The notes beneath the pieces were generated by a model. It saw only the letters and a list, made by a program, of their open reading frames with translations, made no database searches and was not told the DNA's origin. A stretch of 64,000 nucleotides of DNA from an uncultured Gammaproteobacteria bacterium (GTDB taxonomy: Bacteria > Pseudomonadota > Gammaproteobacteria > GCA-002705445 > GCA-002716945), in the NCBI GenBank assembly GCA_902628335.1, contig CACOMO010000002.1, forward strand, positions 62,001 to 126,000, given 5' to 3'. Positions within the stretch are counted from its first letter, which is position 1. Each line of letters begins with the position of its first letter. Below, one piece after another: positions 8,375 to 21,316 of this stretch. Position numbers and translations under genes: made by a program.

Positions 8375-10804
8375 TTATAAGACATAGTTGATTATTTTAT
8401 CTCTAATAAAGATAATTTTTCTCTCTTTTCTATCAAAATATTTAGATATTTTATCATTTTCCTTAACTAAAATATTTACCTGATCTTTTGAAGATCCGGG
8501 TTTTACAAGGATTCGTCCTCTGACTTTACCATTAATTTGCACAACAATCTCTGTCTCCTTCTCGATTAACGAGTTTTTATCAGATACTGGCCATGATTGG
8601 TCCAATATGCTCTCAGAATTAATGCAGTCCCACCAAATTTTTTGACTAATATGTGGTACAAAAGGAGAGAGTAACTTAAGCATTACCTGTAAACCGTACA
8701 TGCAGAACTCTTTATTAGGTGTCTCTTGGTCTAAATATTTAGAAAAGTCATTAAGTAATTCCATAATAGTTGATATCGCTGTATTAAAATTCTTCCTTAC
8801 GAATATATCATTAGTTACCTTATCAATACTTCTATTTAACTTAATATTAACACTATCAAATAATTCGTTATCTTTGTGATCAGTGTCATTATTCAACTTT
8901 TTAATTCTGTATGAAAATTTCCAAAATCTTTTAAGAAATTTGTATGATCCCTCAATAGCAGAATCAGACCACTCTAAATTATTCTCTGGTGGAGCTGCAA
9001 ACATAATAAAAAGCCTCAATGTATCTGCACCATATCTCTCAATTATATCGTCAGGATCAATGGTGTTTCCTCTAGATTTTGACATTTTTGCACCATCTTT
9101 TAATACCATCCCTTGAGACAAAAGTGATTTAAATGGCTCAGATGACTTTACTAGTCCTAAATCTCTCATGAGTTTATGAAAAAAACGTGCGTATAATAAA
9201 TGCAAGATAGCATGCTCGATTCCGCCTACATATTGATCAACTGGAAGCCAAGAATTTACTCTATCATCCAATATTTTTTCATTATTATTTGCAGATAAAA
9301 ACCGCAGGTAGTACCAAGATGACTCAAAAAATGTATCAAAGGTATCTGTTTCGCGTATAGATTTTTTCCCTGTGCGAGGACATTGCATATATTTCCATGA
9401 TGGATGAGAATCTAGCGGATTACCATCAACACTAAAATCAATATCTTTTGGTAACTCCACTGGAAGCTCTGATTCTGTAATTGGGTACATAGTACCATCC
9501 TCATGATAGTAGACTGGTATTGGGCAACCCCAATATCTTTGACGTGATATGCCCCAATCTCTGAGTCGATAATTAACCTTCGATCTACCTAAATTATTTA
9601 CTTCAAGAAATTTAATTATCTTTTTCTTAGCTTCTTTTGAACTCAAACCTGAAAATTCTAAAGAATTAACTAGTTTACCTTCACCTGTATATGCTTGATC
9701 TGCACTTACATGCTCTGAATCTATAACTTTCACAAAAGGAAGGTCGTATTTATTTGCAAATTCATAATCTCTCTGATCATGGGCAGGAACTGACATTACA
9801 CAACCAGTCCCATAATCAGATAGTACATAATTAGCAACCCATATGGGGACGTCTTGTTTAGTGATAGGATTCTCTGCTATATATTCTGTCTTGATGCCTT
9901 CCTTGTCTAGTTGATTGACAGTCTCTTCAGATACTTTAATTTTGGAGCATTTAAGGATAAACTTTTTCACATCCTCAGAAAGCTGTATTTCAGAATTAAA
10001 GAATGGATGATTCGGGGATAGTGCCAGAAAAGCAACGCCACATATTGTATCTGGTCTTGTTGTATAGACATCTAAATAATCACTTGTTCCCTTTATCTTA
10101 AATTTGATGACAGCACCCACTGACTTACCTATCCAATTTTTCTGCATAGTTATTACAGATTTAGGCCAATCCGAAAGTTCGTCTAAGCTACTTAGTAATT
10201 CTTCTGAATATGATGATATTCTCAGAAACCATTGTGGTATTTCTCTTCGTTCTACTATTGCACCTGATCTCCAACCTCTCCCATCGATCACTTGCTCATT
10301 TGCCAGAACTGTCTTATCCACTGGATCCCAATTTACTTCAGATTTTTTTCGATAAACTAGGCCCTTTTCAAGCAATTTAAGAAAAAACCATTGCTCCCAC
10401 TTATAATAACTCGGCTCACAAGTTGATAATTCTTGATTCCAGTTGTAACTAAACCCAAGTCTTTTTAATTGACCCTTCATATATTCTATATTTTTTTTGG
10501 TCCATTCTTCTGGATGAATTTTATTCTTGATTGCTGCATTTTCTGCCGGTAATCCGAAAGAGTCCCATCCCATTGGTTGGAAAACTTTTTTACCTAGCAT
10601 CCGATTAGCACGTGAGATAACATCGCCAATTGTATAATTTCTAACATGTCCAATATGTAATTTACCGCTTGGATATGGAAACATTGATAAACAATAATAA
10701 CTCTCACTTTTATCTACATCAATTGATGTAGAAAAAGAATCATTATTTTTCCAATACTTCTGAATTTTTTCTTCTACCTTTTTAGGGTCGTAATCATCAC
10801 TCAT
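8375..10804 (-). CDS. leuS: Leucyl-tRNA synthetase
   Basis: FPYPSGKLHIGHVRNYTIGD (HIGH), KMSKSRGNTIDPDD (KMSKS); 809 aa. Confidence 0.98.
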   Translation of the reverse strand: MSDDYDPKKVEEKIQKYWKNNDSFSTSIDVDKSESYYCLSMFPYPSGKLHIGHVRNYTIGDVISRANRMLGKKVFQPMGWDSFGLPAENAAIKNKIHPEEWTKKNIEYMKGQLKRLGFSYNWNQELSTCEPSYYKWEQWFFLKLLEKGLVYRKKSEVNWDPVDKTVLANEQVIDGRGWRSGAIVERREIPQWFLRISSYSEELLSSLDELSDWPKSVITMQKNWIGKSVGAVIKFKIKGTSDYLDVYTTRPDTICGVAFLALSPNHPFFNSEIQLSEDVKKFILKCSKIKVSEETVNQLDKEGIKTEYIAENPITKQDVPIWVANYVLSDYGTGCVMSVPAHDQRDYEFANKYDLPFVKVIDSEHVSADQAYTGEGKLVNSLEFSGLSSKEAKKKIIKFLEVNNLGRSKVNYRLRDWGISRQRYWGCPIPVYYHEDGTMYPITESELPVELPKDIDFSVDGNPLDSHPSWKYMQCPRTGKKSIRETDTFDTFFESSWYYLRFLSANNNEKILDDRVNSWLPVDQYVGGIEHAILHLLYARFFHKLMRDLGLVKSSEPFKSLLSQGMVLKDGAKMSKSRGNTIDPDDIIERYGADTLRLFIMFAAPPENNLEWSDSAIEGSYKFLKRFWKFSYRIKKLNNDTDHKDNELFDSVNIKLNRSIDKVTNDIFVRKNFNTAISTIMELLNDFSKYLDQETPNKEFCMYGLQVMLKLLSPFVPHISQKIWWDCINSESILDQSWPVSDKNSLIEKETEIVVQINGKVRGRILVKPGSSKDQVNILVKENDKISKYFDRKERKIIFIRDKIINYVL

Positions 10805-12257
10805 ATTTTACAACTCTTACTACATAAGAAATTACTATTATAAATACTAGCATTAAAAGCGGGTAATCACCAAAACGACTAAATGGTGTTGAACCTTTTG
10901 TGGCAGAAGTATCTGATTGAATTATCCCAGAAGTATTGAAGTCTAATTTATTTAAGACTACTCCATACTTATTGATGTGTGCTGATATACCTGTGTTAGC
11001 AGATCTTATGAGATTCCGCTGAAATTCCATCGCTCTAACCTGCGTTATCTGAAGATGTTGATGTGGCGCAAAGGAATCACCAAACCAAGAATCATTACTT
11101 AAATTGATTATAACACTATAGTCATTATCATTTGTTTCAATTAACGATGGATATGCAGACTCAAAGCAAATTATGGGTATCAGTTTAAAAGTCTTGTACG
11201 TGAAAATATTTTGATTTGAAGCCCCGGATGATAGATCAGACATTGGAATAGCAAGAGTCTCAGCTAGAGGCTCTAGTAGTGACTTCAATGGTGTATACTC
11301 ACCAAAAGGCACTAGGTGTCTCTTATCATAAAATTGCTCTGTTTTATTGAGAAGAAGCATGCTGTTAAAAATATGATTTTTATCTTTTCTAAAAATTCCA
11401 GAAATTATGCTGTTTGCTTGTGTGAGAATTTTGTCTCTATAAAAATGTGAACTTGATTTATGCACAATTGGTAGTGCTGTCTCCGGCATTATGATTAAAT
11501 CACTCTCTATCCCTCGTGATAATGATATGTATTTTTGCTTTATCTTGTTGAGGTTTGACATATTAAATTTATAATCTTGTTTAATATTAGGTTGTATTAT
11601 TGCAAAAGAAATAGACTCATCGGAATCCTTAACCCAGGGTTTGCTATATTGAATAATAGATATTATTAAAATTATACTTAACAAAATAGTTTTATTATGT
11701 ATAGTTTCTTTCCTATTAATAAATGAAATAGCTATATATGTAGAGATCAAAACAGTGATAAAGCTAACAAAATAACTTCCTATTAACGGATAAACATTAT
11801 CAAAAATTGTGTGTATCTGACTGTATCCAATAATCAGCCAGGGGAAACCAGTAAATAAGTGAGAGCGTGCATATTCAATCAATACCAAAAATGACGCGGG
11901 AGCAAGTATTGAGAGTTTATTCTCAAAATTGAAATAACTTCTATTAATAAAAAAACCGATTATAAGGAAATAACTTGATTGTACTAGAATAAAAATGACA
12001 GTAAGAATGCTCGAAATAAAAATTCCTCCATTTCCATATGTATAGATACTATTAAAAATCCAAGAGGTACCCAAAGAGAATATTACAAATCCATAAATAA
12101 ATGATAAGATCATCGCATTCTTTTTTGATTGTAATATTATTAAACTCAAGAAAATTATAAGTGAAATATAGATTATAAATTTAAAATTAAATGGAGGAAA
12201 GGCTGAAACATACAAGATGCCGGCTAGAATAATGGCAATTAACTCCTTTGCATTCAC
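10797..12257 (-). CDS. lnt: Apolipoprotein N-acyltransferase
   Basis: Multi-TM N-terminus plus nitrilase domain (IIMPETALP, KRHLVPFGEYTP, ICFESAYP). Confidence 0.93.
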   Translation of the reverse strand: MNAKELIAIILAGILYVSAFPPFNFKFIIYISLIIFLSLIILQSKKNAMILSFIYGFVIFSLGTSWIFNSIYTYGNGGIFISSILTVIFILVQSSYFLIIGFFINRSYFNFENKLSILAPASFLVLIEYARSHLFTGFPWLIIGYSQIHTIFDNVYPLIGSYFVSFITVLISTYIAISFINRKETIHNKTILLSIILIISIIQYSKPWVKDSDESISFAIIQPNIKQDYKFNMSNLNKIKQKYISLSRGIESDLIIMPETALPIVHKSSSHFYRDKILTQANSIISGIFRKDKNHIFNSMLLLNKTEQFYDKRHLVPFGEYTPLKSLLEPLAETLAIPMSDLSSGASNQNIFTYKTFKLIPIICFESAYPSLIETNDNDYSVIINLSNDSWFGDSFAPHQHLQITQVRAMEFQRNLIRSANTGISAHINKYGVVLNKLDFNTSGIIQSDTSATKGSTPFSRFGDYPLLMLVFIIVISYVVRVVKYE

Positions 12258-12267
12258 AAGATCAAAC

Positions 12268-13101
12268 TTAATCCTTGCCGTTGGTTTCTACAATAACTTG
12301 GACTCTCTTAATTTTTTTTGAATCTGCAGATAACACCTTGAAAGATAAGTTCTTCGTGTGAAGGACTTCTGAAATACCTGGTACCTTTTCAAACTGATTT
12401 GTCAAATATCCACCTATCGTTTCTATATCATCATCTTCAAAGTCAGACGAAAAATATGAGTTGAAATCGTCTAATGACGTCAATGCATCTACAATGTATT
12501 CGTTATCTCCTTTAGAAATAATAAGTGAATCATTACGCTGATCATGTTCATCATCAATCTCACCCACAATTTCCTCTAAGACATCTTCAATTGTTATCAA
12601 ACCAGAAACACCACCATGTTCATCGATGACAATAGCAATGTGGTTACGATTTGCTTTAAATTCATTTAGAAGGATGTTTACTCTTTTGCTTTCAGGAACA
12701 AATACTGCAGGTCTTAGTAGTTCATGTAAATCAAACCCATCATTGTCAACATCGGATACTTTTTTTAGTAAATCTTTTGCCAAAAGGACACCTATTATTT
12801 CGTCCTTATTATCATCAATAACAGGGAATCTAGAATGACCTGATGTCGTGACTTTTTTAATGATTTCATTTAGATCATCTGCAATATCGATAACTTTCAT
12901 ATGAGGTCTAGGTATCATTATTTCTCGGACTTGTATCTCTGATACTTTGAAAACGCCTTCAATCATGGTCATTGACTCATTATCTAGAAGACCTCCCAAT
13001 ACAGACTCTCTCAATAACTCTAGCAGATCAACTTTCTCCTTTGGGGAATTTGAAAAAATTTTTGTTAAATTTTCGAATACTGATATTTTTTTAGTTTTCA
13101 T
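12268..13101 (-). CDS. corC: CorC/HlyC-type CBS-domain transporter-associated protein
   Basis: VREIMIPRPHMKVID, two CBS repeats, DEHGGVSGLITIEDVLEEIVGEI. Confidence 0.92.
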   Translation of the reverse strand: MKTKKISVFENLTKIFSNSPKEKVDLLELLRESVLGGLLDNESMTMIEGVFKVSEIQVREIMIPRPHMKVIDIADDLNEIIKKVTTSGHSRFPVIDDNKDEIIGVLLAKDLLKKVSDVDNDGFDLHELLRPAVFVPESKRVNILLNEFKANRNHIAIVIDEHGGVSGLITIEDVLEEIVGEIDDEHDQRNDSLIISKGDNEYIVDALTSLDDFNSYFSSDFEDDDIETIGGYLTNQFEKVPGISEVLHTKNLSFKVLSADSKKIKRVQVIVETNGKD

Positions 13102-13561
13102 AATAAGGGTTAGAAAAACCTATCCGTTTCATTAAATCTATTTCTTTTCTCTCCATGACCTGTTTACTCTTTTTAAGCATGTGATCATAACCTTGCAGGT
13201 GCAGCATAGAGTGAATAACCATATGAGCCCATCTTTTGTCAGAATCTATGTTATATTTCTTTGATTCTCTATTTACTACCTCTCCACAGATTATTATATC
13301 ACCGAGAAAATGTGAGTGGTTTAATCGTGTTAAAACATCAGGGAAAGAAAGTACATTACATGGATTTTTTTTATTGAAGAATTTCATACTCAAAGATTTC
13401 ATCTCACTTACTGAAGCAAGTTTTATATTTACTGAGTTCTGATTTTGCCCAAGATAAGCTTCCCTTGCCCATTTGCGTATCTTATGTTCGCTTGGGTAAC
13501 CATTACGGACCTCATAGTCTATAAATTTGACACTCAATGATTTATTTATCTCTTTTTTCAT
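13091..13561 (-). CDS. ybeY: Endoribonuclease YbeY
   Basis: HMVIHSMLHLQGYDH: HxxxHxxGYDH motif. Confidence 0.95.
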   Translation of the reverse strand: MKKEINKSLSVKFIDYEVRNGYPSEHKIRKWAREAYLGQNQNSVNIKLASVSEMKSLSMKFFNKKNPCNVLSFPDVLTRLNHSHFLGDIIICGEVVNRESKKYNIDSDKRWAHMVIHSMLHLQGYDHMLKKSKQVMERKEIDLMKRIGFSNPYYEN

Positions 13562-14540
13562 ATTCTTTAATAATATCTCTTACTATTTTATGTCTTATAA
13601 CTTCACTAGACTTAAATTCTATGATAGAAACACCATTAACTTTATCAATAAATTCAATACAATCTGTAAGACCTGACTTAGTTCCTTTTGGTAAATCGGT
13701 CTGACTGAGATCACCTGTGACAACTGTTTTTGATCTAAATCCAATTCTAGTTAAAAACATTTTCATTTGAGCAATAGTTGTATTTTGAGCTTCATCTAAT
13801 ATGATAAATGCATCATTAAGAGTCCTCCCTCTCATATAAGCAAGAGGGACTATTTCTATAATTTTCTTTTCTAGCAACTTGTTAAGTTGCGATTGTCCGG
13901 TAATCTCATTGAGAGCATCATAAATTGGTTGTAAATATGGATTTACTTTTTCAGCAAGATCTCCTGGTAAAAAACCCAACTTTTCACCCGCCTCAATTGC
14001 TGGTCTAGCAAGAAAAATTTTTTTCACTAACCCTTGCTCTAGGAAATATATTGCAGACGCTACAGCTAGGAATGTTTTACCAGTACCAGCTGAACCAAGA
14101 CCAAAAACTAAATCATTTGAAAACATAGAGTGAATAAAATTTTTCTGTGACTTAGTGACTGGCTTTATGTTTATTTTTTTACATCTAAGTGCATCATTTA
14201 CGCTTTCAGTTGAGCCTTCAACTATACTACTATTCTCAAAATCATCGTTCATGATCATATGAAGTTGTTTTGGTGTTAGATCTTCATATTCAGAAATAAT
14301 ATATAATTTTTGAATTAAATCGGATGTTTTTGGAACATCTGTCTCATTTCCTTTGATAGTAAAATTATTACCACGATTAGATATTTCAACATTCATAAAA
14401 GATTCAATCTGTCGTAAATTTTCATCAAGTGTTCCACATAACTTTGCAAGCCTGACATTATCTTGTGGCTTTAGTGTTAAATTTGCATGAGTGTTTTTAC
14501 TTGGCAATTTTAGCCCTTGCGTTCTGTTTTTCCTTTTCAA
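13542..14540 (-). CDS. ybeZ: PhoH family ATPase (YbeZ)
   Basis: [18 protein letters not shown] Walker A, LDEAQNTT, located next to ybeY and miaB. Confidence 0.95.
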   Translation of the reverse strand: MKRKNRTQGLKLPSKNTHANLTLKPQDNVRLAKLCGTLDENLRQIESFMNVEISNRGNNFTIKGNETDVPKTSDLIQKLYIISEYEDLTPKQLHMIMNDDFENSSIVEGSTESVNDALRCKKINIKPVTKSQKNFIHSMFSNDLVFGLGSAGTGKTFLAVASAIYFLEQGLVKKIFLARPAIEAGEKLGFLPGDLAEKVNPYLQPIYDALNEITGQSQLNKLLEKKIIEIVPLAYMRGRTLNDAFIILDEAQNTTIAQMKMFLTRIGFRSKTVVTGDLSQTDLPKGTKSGLTDCIEFIDKVNGVSIIEFKSSEVIRHKIVRDIIKEYEKRDK

Positions 14541-15876
14541 TATTTTGATTTATTATTTCTCCAAAAACAATATTTTGCGTAACATTAGTAATTTCAACGT
14601 CTACAAAATTTCCTATATAATTCTCTCTTGATTTAAAATTTACGATTTTATTATTACTCGCCCGCCCAAAATATTCACCTGGTTTCTTTTTAGATCTTTC
14701 CTCCACAAGCACCCTTTGATGTGTACCATGCATGCTTTTCGAATATGCTATGGACTGTTCTCTTATTATGTTCTGTAATTCATATAATCTCTTCTTTTTC
14801 GTTTCCATTGAAATGTTGTCTTTTTCGAGGGTAGCAGGTGTACCTGGTCGAGGACTATATATAAAACTATATGCGTCAGTAAAGTTAACGTCATAAATGA
14901 AGTTGATTGTCTCCGTGAATTCATTATCAGTTTCCCCCGGATAGCCTATGATAAAATCCGAAGTCAGGTGTATGTCAGGTCGGATCTTGCGTATCTTCCT
15001 TATAATACTTTTATACTCCAACGACGTGTGCTTTCTTTTCATGCGCATCAATATGCTATCCGAACCAGATTGAACTGGTAGATGTAAATTATCCGCTAAT
15101 TTTGGATTTTTATACTCATTTATTAAATCCTCACCAAAATCTATTGGATGAGACGTCGTGTGTCGTATCCGCTCAATGCCATCAATGTATGACACATATC
15201 TTATTAAATCAGCGAAATTTACCTTATCTTTTGTATAGTTCTCTGATTTATAAGCATTCACGTTTTGTCCCAATAGAACAATCTCTTTAGCTCCTAATTT
15301 TGAGAGATTCGAAACTTCAAATATAATATCATCGAACCTTCTATTGACTTCCTCGCCACGAGTATATGGAACTACACAGAAAGTACAATATTTACTACAT
15401 CCCTCCATAATTGAGACAAAAGCACTTGGTGTTTTCTTTTTTGAGGAGGGAAGATAATCAAATTTTTCTATTTCTGGGAATGAAACATCTACTTGAACTT
15501 TTTTCTTTTTATTAATGACCTCTTCAATCATTTTAGGTAATCTGTGAATAGTTTGAGGGCCAAAAATAATATCTACTTGCGGTGATCGCGATTTTATTTT
15601 ATTTCCTTCTTGAGTAGCTACACATCCTCCTACTGCTATGAGAAGATCTGGTTTATTTGACTTGTATTTTTTCCATCTTCCAAGTTGGTGAAATACTTTT
15701 TCTTGAGCTTTTTCTCTAATCGAGCAAGTATTTAAAAAAAGGAGATCGGCGCTCTCAGGTTTATTTGTTCTCTCCATTTTGAAATGATGTTGTAAAACAT
15801 CATCAAGTTTATCAGAATCGTACTCATTCATTTGGCAACCGTGTGTCTTTATGTAGAATTTTTTATCTTCTAGCAT
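14497..15876 (-). CDS. miaB: tRNA-2-methylthio-N6-dimethylallyladenosine synthase MiaB
   Basis: [13 protein letters not shown], radical [24 protein letters not shown] tail. Confidence 0.97.
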   Translation of the reverse strand: MLEDKKFYIKTHGCQMNEYDSDKLDDVLQHHFKMERTNKPESADLLFLNTCSIREKAQEKVFHQLGRWKKYKSNKPDLLIAVGGCVATQEGNKIKSRSPQVDIIFGPQTIHRLPKMIEEVINKKKKVQVDVSFPEIEKFDYLPSSKKKTPSAFVSIMEGCSKYCTFCVVPYTRGEEVNRRFDDIIFEVSNLSKLGAKEIVLLGQNVNAYKSENYTKDKVNFADLIRYVSYIDGIERIRHTTSHPIDFGEDLINEYKNPKLADNLHLPVQSGSDSILMRMKRKHTSLEYKSIIRKIRKIRPDIHLTSDFIIGYPGETDNEFTETINFIYDVNFTDAYSFIYSPRPGTPATLEKDNISMETKKKRLYELQNIIREQSIAYSKSMHGTHQRVLVEERSKKKPGEYFGRASNNKIVNFKSRENYIGNFVDVEITNVTQNIVFGEIINQNIEKEKQNARAKIAK

Positions 15877-15881
15877 TTTAT

Positions 15882-16307
15882 TTAGAAGGGAATGTCATCG
15901 TCACTAGTTGACGGAACGCTTTGATCAAAAGTTTCATTATTCTGTGGTGAACTATTTTCGAAATCTTGATTATCCGACTTGGATCCTATGAAAGTGAAGT
16001 TATCTGAGATAATATCAGTAGAATATTTCTCAACGCCATCTTTATCTTGCCATTTTCTTGTTTGTAGACGACCTTCAACATATAATTGCTGACCTTTTTT
16101 TACATATTGGCCAATAGTCTCTGCGGGTTTGTTAAAGAAAACTACTCTGTGCCATTCAGTTTTATCCTCATAAGAACCTGTATCTTGATTCTTAAACTTC
16201 CTATTAGTTGCGATAGACAAATTCACCACCGCATTTCCACTAGGCATGTATTTAACTTCAGGATTAGCCCCAACGCGACCCAAAATGATTACTTTATTTA
16301 CAGACAT
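15882..16307 (-). CDS. ssb: Single-stranded DNA-binding protein
   Basis: [27 protein letters not shown]...DDDIPF acidic tail. Confidence 0.95.
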   Translation of the reverse strand: MSVNKVIILGRVGANPEVKYMPSGNAVVNLSIATNRKFKNQDTGSYEDKTEWHRVVFFNKPAETIGQYVKKGQQLYVEGRLQTRKWQDKDGVEKYSTDIISDNFTFIGSKSDNQDFENSSPQNNETFDQSVPSTSDDDIPF

Positions 16308-16495
16308 CTATTCTCGAATTAACCATGAGTAAACTACTATAACTTAAATATTATCTTACGAATAGTAAAAATTCCACATAATCAGAGCACATATTCCCAA
16401 ATATGCAGCTATTATATAATCATTACGTGATATCGTAATTTCCGAGTAAAAAAAGCGGTATTTGGGGGATGAATATGATGCTATCATTCTCTACC

Positions 16496-19351
16496 ATGAA
16501 GAAGAATATTTTCGTTAAAGGCGCAAGGACGCATAACCTAAAAAATATAAACATAGAAATACCAAGAGACAAACTTATCACAATTACTGGATTATCTGGC
16601 TCTGGTAAATCCTCTTTGGCTTTTGATACTATCTTTGCTGAAGGTCAACGACGATATATGGAGTCTTTGTCATCATATGCGAGACAATTTCTATCTATGA
16701 TGGATAAACCAGACGTAGATATAATCGAAGGTTTGTCCCCGGCTATTTCAATAGAACAGAAATCATCATCTCATAATCCAAGATCTACAGTTGGAACAGT
16801 CACAGAAATCTACGACTATTTAAGACTCCTTTTTGCAAGAGTAGGTTCACCACAATGCCCAGAACACTCCATAGAACTTAAAGCTATGTCTTATAGTGAT
16901 ATTGCAGAAAAAATTATTAAAGATCATGAAAATAATAAGATTATGATTATTGCACCAGTTGTAAAACAACAGAAAGGTGAACACGTTAAATTAATCCAAT
17001 CATTTTCTCAGCAAGGCTTCAGAAGAATTAGAGTGAATGGCGAAATAATTGATATTGCAGAAATGTCAAAACATATGATAAATCATGTAATAAATCCTAA
17101 GAAGAAAAATGATATTGAATTCGTAGTTGATCGATTTAATAAAATTACAAATGACAGTAAAATGAGAGTCATAGAATCCGTAGAGCTATGTTCTGATTTC
17201 TCCTCAGGTATAGTGAACGTTCTAGATTCTAATTCAAATAAAATTGTAGATGTATTCTCAACAAAATATGCATGTCCACACTGCGGCTACTCAATAGCAG
17301 AGCTTGAGCCAAAGCTATTCTCTTTCAACAGTCCATCAGGAGCGTGCTCATCTTGTGACGGACTGGGGGTGAGAGAATTTTTTGATCCAGAAAAGATTAT
17401 AGTTAATCAAGAGCTGAGTCTCAAAAAAGGTGCTATTTACGGTTGGGATGACAAAAGTGCTTACTATTCATTGTTACTTCAGAGTCTAGCTGATCATTAT
17501 AAAGTTGACATCGGATTGCCCTATAATAAATTACCTCAAAGTTTTAAAAAAATACTTTTTTATGGAAGTGGCACTGATGTTGTTGACATGAAATATGTAA
17601 GAGGCTACAGAAGTAAAGACATGGATGACTTTGTTGTTAAGAAAGAGATTTGGGAAGGGATAATCGAAAAATTTGAGAGACAATATGAATCTGGTTCATA
17701 CTCTAAGAAAGAGAGATTAGTTAAATATCTATCTGTTGATAAGTGCTCTAGCTGCCAAGGTACGAGATTAAATGAAAGTAGTAGAAATATATTTATTTTC
17801 AAGAAGTCAATCAGTGATATTACATCAATGACAATAGGAGAATGTTTGACTTTTTTCAAAAAAAATAAATTTCATGGCATGAGCAAAGAGGTATCGAATA
17901 AAATTGTCCAAGAAATTACGAGTAGGTTGAGCTTTCTTAATAATGTTGGGCTTAATTATCTGACTCTAGATAGAAGTGCTGAAACCTTATCAGGAGGTGA
18001 AGCACAACGTATCCGTCTAGCTAGCCAAATAGGCTCTGGCCTAGTTGGTGTTATGTATATACTTGATGAGCCTTCTATTGGATTGCATCAGAGAGATAAT
18101 GACAAGCTTCTAGATACATTAAAGAACCTGAGAGATCTTGGGAATACAGTAATTGTAGTAGAGCATGATGAGGATACTATATTAAATTCAGATTGTGTAG
18201 TTGATATTGGACCAGGCGCAGGAGAATCAGGAGGTGAAGTAGTTTATGTTGGGGGACCATCAGGAATCAAAAAAGTAAAAGATTCTTTCACAGGGATGTA
18301 TCTATCCAAAAAAAAGAGGATAAGAATTCCAAAAAAAAGAAAAGAAATCCAATCAGATTCAATTATGAAAATTCATAAAGCATGTGCAAATAATCTTAAA
18401 AATATTGATGTTGAAATTCCTCTTAGTCTTATGACATGTATTACTGGTGTATCAGGTTCTGGAAAATCTACTCTTGTCAATGATGTTATTTATGAATACA
18501 TTTACAATGAATTTTCCGAAAAAGATAACTCTCAGACAGGTTGTAATAAAATAACAGGTTTGGATAAGTTAGATAAAATAATAGAGATAGATCAAAGCCC
18601 AATAGGAAGAACCCCTAGGTCAAACCCAGTTACTTACACAGGAATATTTACACACATAAGAGAATTATTCTCACGCAATAAAGAAGCGAGATCTAGAGGT
18701 TACACTCCTGGACGATTTAGTTTTAACGTAAAAGAAGGGAGGTGTAACGCATGCGAGGGAGATGGTGTAATAAGAGTAGAAATGCATTTTTTATCTGATG
18801 TATATGTTAAATGTGATAAATGTAATGGTAAAAGATACAATGAACAAACATTAGAGATTCTATTGAAAGGTAAGAATATCAATGATGTGCTAAATATGAG
18901 AATCTCTGAGGCGATCCAATTCTTTGAAAACTATCCTATAATCAAGCGCAAATTAGATGTCCTAGATGAAGTTGGTTTGTCTTATATAAAACTTGGGCAG
19001 AATGCAACAACTCTTTCAGGTGGTGAAGCACAGAGAATTAAGTTAGCAAAAGAACTTATTAAAAGAGATACAGGTAAAACTATTTACATACTTGACGAAC
19101 CAACCACAGGGTTACACTTTCATGATGTTGCCAAACTTCTCAAAGTCTTAGAAAAGCTTAAACAGAGAGGTAATACACTTCTTATAATTGAACATAATTT
19201 AGAGGTTATAAAAACAGCAGATTGGATAATTGATCTCGGTCCTGAAGGTGGACTTGGAGGTGGAAAATTAATTGCGAAAGGCACACCCGAAGATGTAGCT
19301 AATCAAGAGGAGTCTTTTACAGGAAACTTTCTCAAAGATAAGCTTGGTTAA
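16496..19351 (+). CDS. uvrA: UvrABC system protein A
   Basis: Duplicated ABC signatures ([24 protein letters not shown]), zinc motifs, [20 protein letters not shown] start. Confidence 0.97.
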   Translation: MKKNIFVKGARTHNLKNINIEIPRDKLITITGLSGSGKSSLAFDTIFAEGQRRYMESLSSYARQFLSMMDKPDVDIIEGLSPAISIEQKSSSHNPRSTVGTVTEIYDYLRLLFARVGSPQCPEHSIELKAMSYSDIAEKIIKDHENNKIMIIAPVVKQQKGEHVKLIQSFSQQGFRRIRVNGEIIDIAEMSKHMINHVINPKKKNDIEFVVDRFNKITNDSKMRVIESVELCSDFSSGIVNVLDSNSNKIVDVFSTKYACPHCGYSIAELEPKLFSFNSPSGACSSCDGLGVREFFDPEKIIVNQELSLKKGAIYGWDDKSAYYSLLLQSLADHYKVDIGLPYNKLPQSFKKILFYGSGTDVVDMKYVRGYRSKDMDDFVVKKEIWEGIIEKFERQYESGSYSKKERLVKYLSVDKCSSCQGTRLNESSRNIFIFKKSISDITSMTIGECLTFFKKNKFHGMSKEVSNKIVQEITSRLSFLNNVGLNYLTLDRSAETLSGGEAQRIRLASQIGSGLVGVMYILDEPSIGLHQRDNDKLLDTLKNLRDLGNTVIVVEHDEDTILNSDCVVDIGPGAGESGGEVVYVGGPSGIKKVKDSFTGMYLSKKKRIRIPKKRKEIQSDSIMKIHKACANNLKNIDVEIPLSLMTCITGVSGSGKSTLVNDVIYEYIYNEFSEKDNSQTGCNKITGLDKLDKIIEIDQSPIGRTPRSNPVTYTGIFTHIRELFSRNKEARSRGYTPGRFSFNVKEGRCNACEGDGVIRVEMHFLSDVYVKCDKCNGKRYNEQTLEILLKGKNINDVLNMRISEAIQFFENYPIIKRKLDVLDEVGLSYIKLGQNATTLSGGEAQRIKLAKELIKRDTGKTIYILDEPTTGLHFHDVAKLLKVLEKLKQRGNTLLIIEHNLEVIKTADWIIDLGPEGGLGGGKLIAKGTPEDVANQEESFTGNFLKDKLG

Positions 19352-19701
19352 CTTACTAATTTGACGAATGCTTTTGGTGACGCATCACCAGATTTAAAAC
19401 CATTTTTGAGAATTCTTAAATATCCACCATTTCTATCCTTGAACCTTGGTCCTAAATCTTCAAAAAGTTTCTTTACAACTTGTTTATTTCTAATTTTTGA
19501 ATACGCTATTCTTCTCCTCATAAGATTGTCTTTCTTAGCTAGAGTTATTAAAGGCTCAGCTGTTCTTCTTAATTCTTTAGCTTTTGCTAGCGATGTCTCT
19601 ATTTGCTCATATTTAAACAATGACAGAGTTAAATTCTTCATTAGTGCCTTTCTATGTGAAGAATTTCTGTTGAGTTGTCTACCATTTTTTTTATGTCTCA
19701 T
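19348..19701 (-). CDS. rplQ: Ribosomal protein L17
   Basis: [24 protein letters not shown]; internal Met preferred over ORF start at 19731. Confidence 0.97.
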   Translation of the reverse strand: MRHKKNGRQLNRNSSHRKALMKNLTLSLFKYEQIETSLAKAKELRRTAEPLITLAKKDNLMRRRIAYSKIRNKQVVKKLFEDLGPRFKDRNGGYLRILKNGFKSGDASPKAFVKLVS

Positions 19702-20684
19702 AACCTCTTCTCTATACCTTTTGGTGGCCAATCCTCCAACTTAATGCCCAATGATAAGCTATGTGTAGCTAATACATCTTTAATCTCAGTTAACGATTTT
19801 TTTCCTAAGTTAGGTGTCTTTAATAGCTCATTTTCACTCCTTTGAACAAGGTCACCTATATAATAAATATTCTCCGCTTTAAGGCAATTTGCTGATCTTA
19901 CAGTAAGTTCTAGATCATCTACAGGTCTCAAAAGAACAGGATCAATTTGAGGAACATCTGAGTCGTCTTCGATATCTTCTTGGACTTCTAAATATGTGAA
20001 TACATCTAGTTGATTTCTCAAGATTTGACCAGCCTTCCTTATAGCATCCTCTGGCTCTATTGTTGCATTCGTTTTGAGGTCGATAACAAGTTTATCTAAA
20101 TCTGTTCTCTGCTTAACTCTAGCAGTGTCGACATTATATGTAACTTGTACTACAGGACTAAATGAAGCATCCAGCTGCATCTTTCCAATACCTAAATCCT
20201 CTTGTTCATTAAATTTTCTTTTTTGAGCTTGTTGATAACCTCGCCCTCTTGTAACAGTCATATTAATAACTAATTCCGTCTTATCATTAGTAATATTCGC
20301 AATACAAAAAGTTGGATTTTTTATTTCTAAATCAGCGCTCTCAGTTATGTCTGATGCAAGGACAGGACCTTTACCTTTTTTTCTAAGTGTTATGTTTAGA
20401 CTTTCTTTTTCGTGTAAGACAAGTGCTAGTTTTTTTATATTCAGAAGAATCTCTAATACATCCTCTTGCACACCTTCGATTGTGCTGTATTCGTGAAGAA
20501 TGTTCTCAATTGTTACTTCTGTAACTGCACTACCAGGCAACGATGATAATAGTACTCTTCTTAGAGCATTACCAAGTGTGTGCCCGAAACCTCTTTCAAG
20601 TGGCTCTATACTTATTTTTGCATGAGTAGATGACATTGCCTCAATGTCAACTAATTTTGGTTTAAGAAAGTCATTTTTATTCAT
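19698..20684 (-). CDS. rpoA: RNA polymerase subunit alpha
   Basis: [23 protein letters not shown]; alpha-[22 protein letters not shown]. Confidence 0.98.
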   Translation of the reverse strand: MNKNDFLKPKLVDIEAMSSTHAKISIEPLERGFGHTLGNALRRVLLSSLPGSAVTEVTIENILHEYSTIEGVQEDVLEILLNIKKLALVLHEKESLNITLRKKGKGPVLASDITESADLEIKNPTFCIANITNDKTELVINMTVTRGRGYQQAQKRKFNEQEDLGIGKMQLDASFSPVVQVTYNVDTARVKQRTDLDKLVIDLKTNATIEPEDAIRKAGQILRNQLDVFTYLEVQEDIEDDSDVPQIDPVLLRPVDDLELTVRSANCLKAENIYYIGDLVQRSENELLKTPNLGKKSLTEIKDVLATHSLSLGIKLEDWPPKGIEKRL

Positions 20685-20691
20685 ATATCAC

Positions 20692-21315
20692 CTATTTTGA
20701 GTACAATTCTACAATTAAAGATTCATTAATTTCCGCTGGCAATTCTTTCCTTTCAGGATCCCTGATATAAGTACCAGCCATATTTTTCGAGTCTACTTCT
20801 ATCCAATCACTCATGCCTTTAGTCTCAGCTAAGCTCAAAGCTAATTTTACGCGTACTTGATTTTTTTTTGACTCTCTGAGGGATATTTTATCTTTTGGGC
20901 ATACCTGATAAGAGGGAATGTTAACAACATCACCATTAACTTGTATATTTTTATGATTAACTAATTGCCTTGATTCCGCTCGAGTCGATCCTAATCCGAT
21001 CCTATAAACAACATTATCTAATCTTGCTTCAAGCATATTTAAAAGATTTTCACCAGTCGAACCTTTTTTGCTGGCAGCTTTTTTGTAGTAATTTCTGAAT
21101 TGTTTTTCTAAAATTCCATATATCCTTTTTACTTTTTGCTTTTCTCTTAATTGAACTGAATAATCAGACATTTTCGCTCTTCTAGCATCTGATGGCTGTC
21201 CCGGTTTCTTCTCAATATTACATTTGCTATCGAGAGCTCTTGAACCTGATTTTAAATAAAGATCAGTACCCTCTCTTCTCATTAACTTACATTTAGAGCC
21301 AGTAAATTTTGCCAT
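20692..21315 (-). CDS. rpsD: Ribosomal protein S4
   Basis: [22 protein letters not shown]4 domain [30 protein letters not shown]. Confidence 0.97.
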   Translation of the reverse strand: MAKFTGSKCKLMRREGTDLYLKSGSRALDSKCNIEKKPGQPSDARRAKMSDYSVQLREKQKVKRIYGILEKQFRNYYKKAASKKGSTGENLLNMLEARLDNVVYRIGLGSTRAESRQLVNHKNIQVNGDVVNIPSYQVCPKDKISLRESKKNQVRVKLALSLAETKGMSDWIEVDSKNMAGTYIRDPERKELPAEINESLIVELYSK

Positions 21316-21316
21316 A

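Noticed and set aside
19361-19744. 127-aa plus-strand ORF
   Set aside because: Antisense shadow of rplQ; many similar antisense ORFs over ribosomal and rpo genes were rejected for the same reason.
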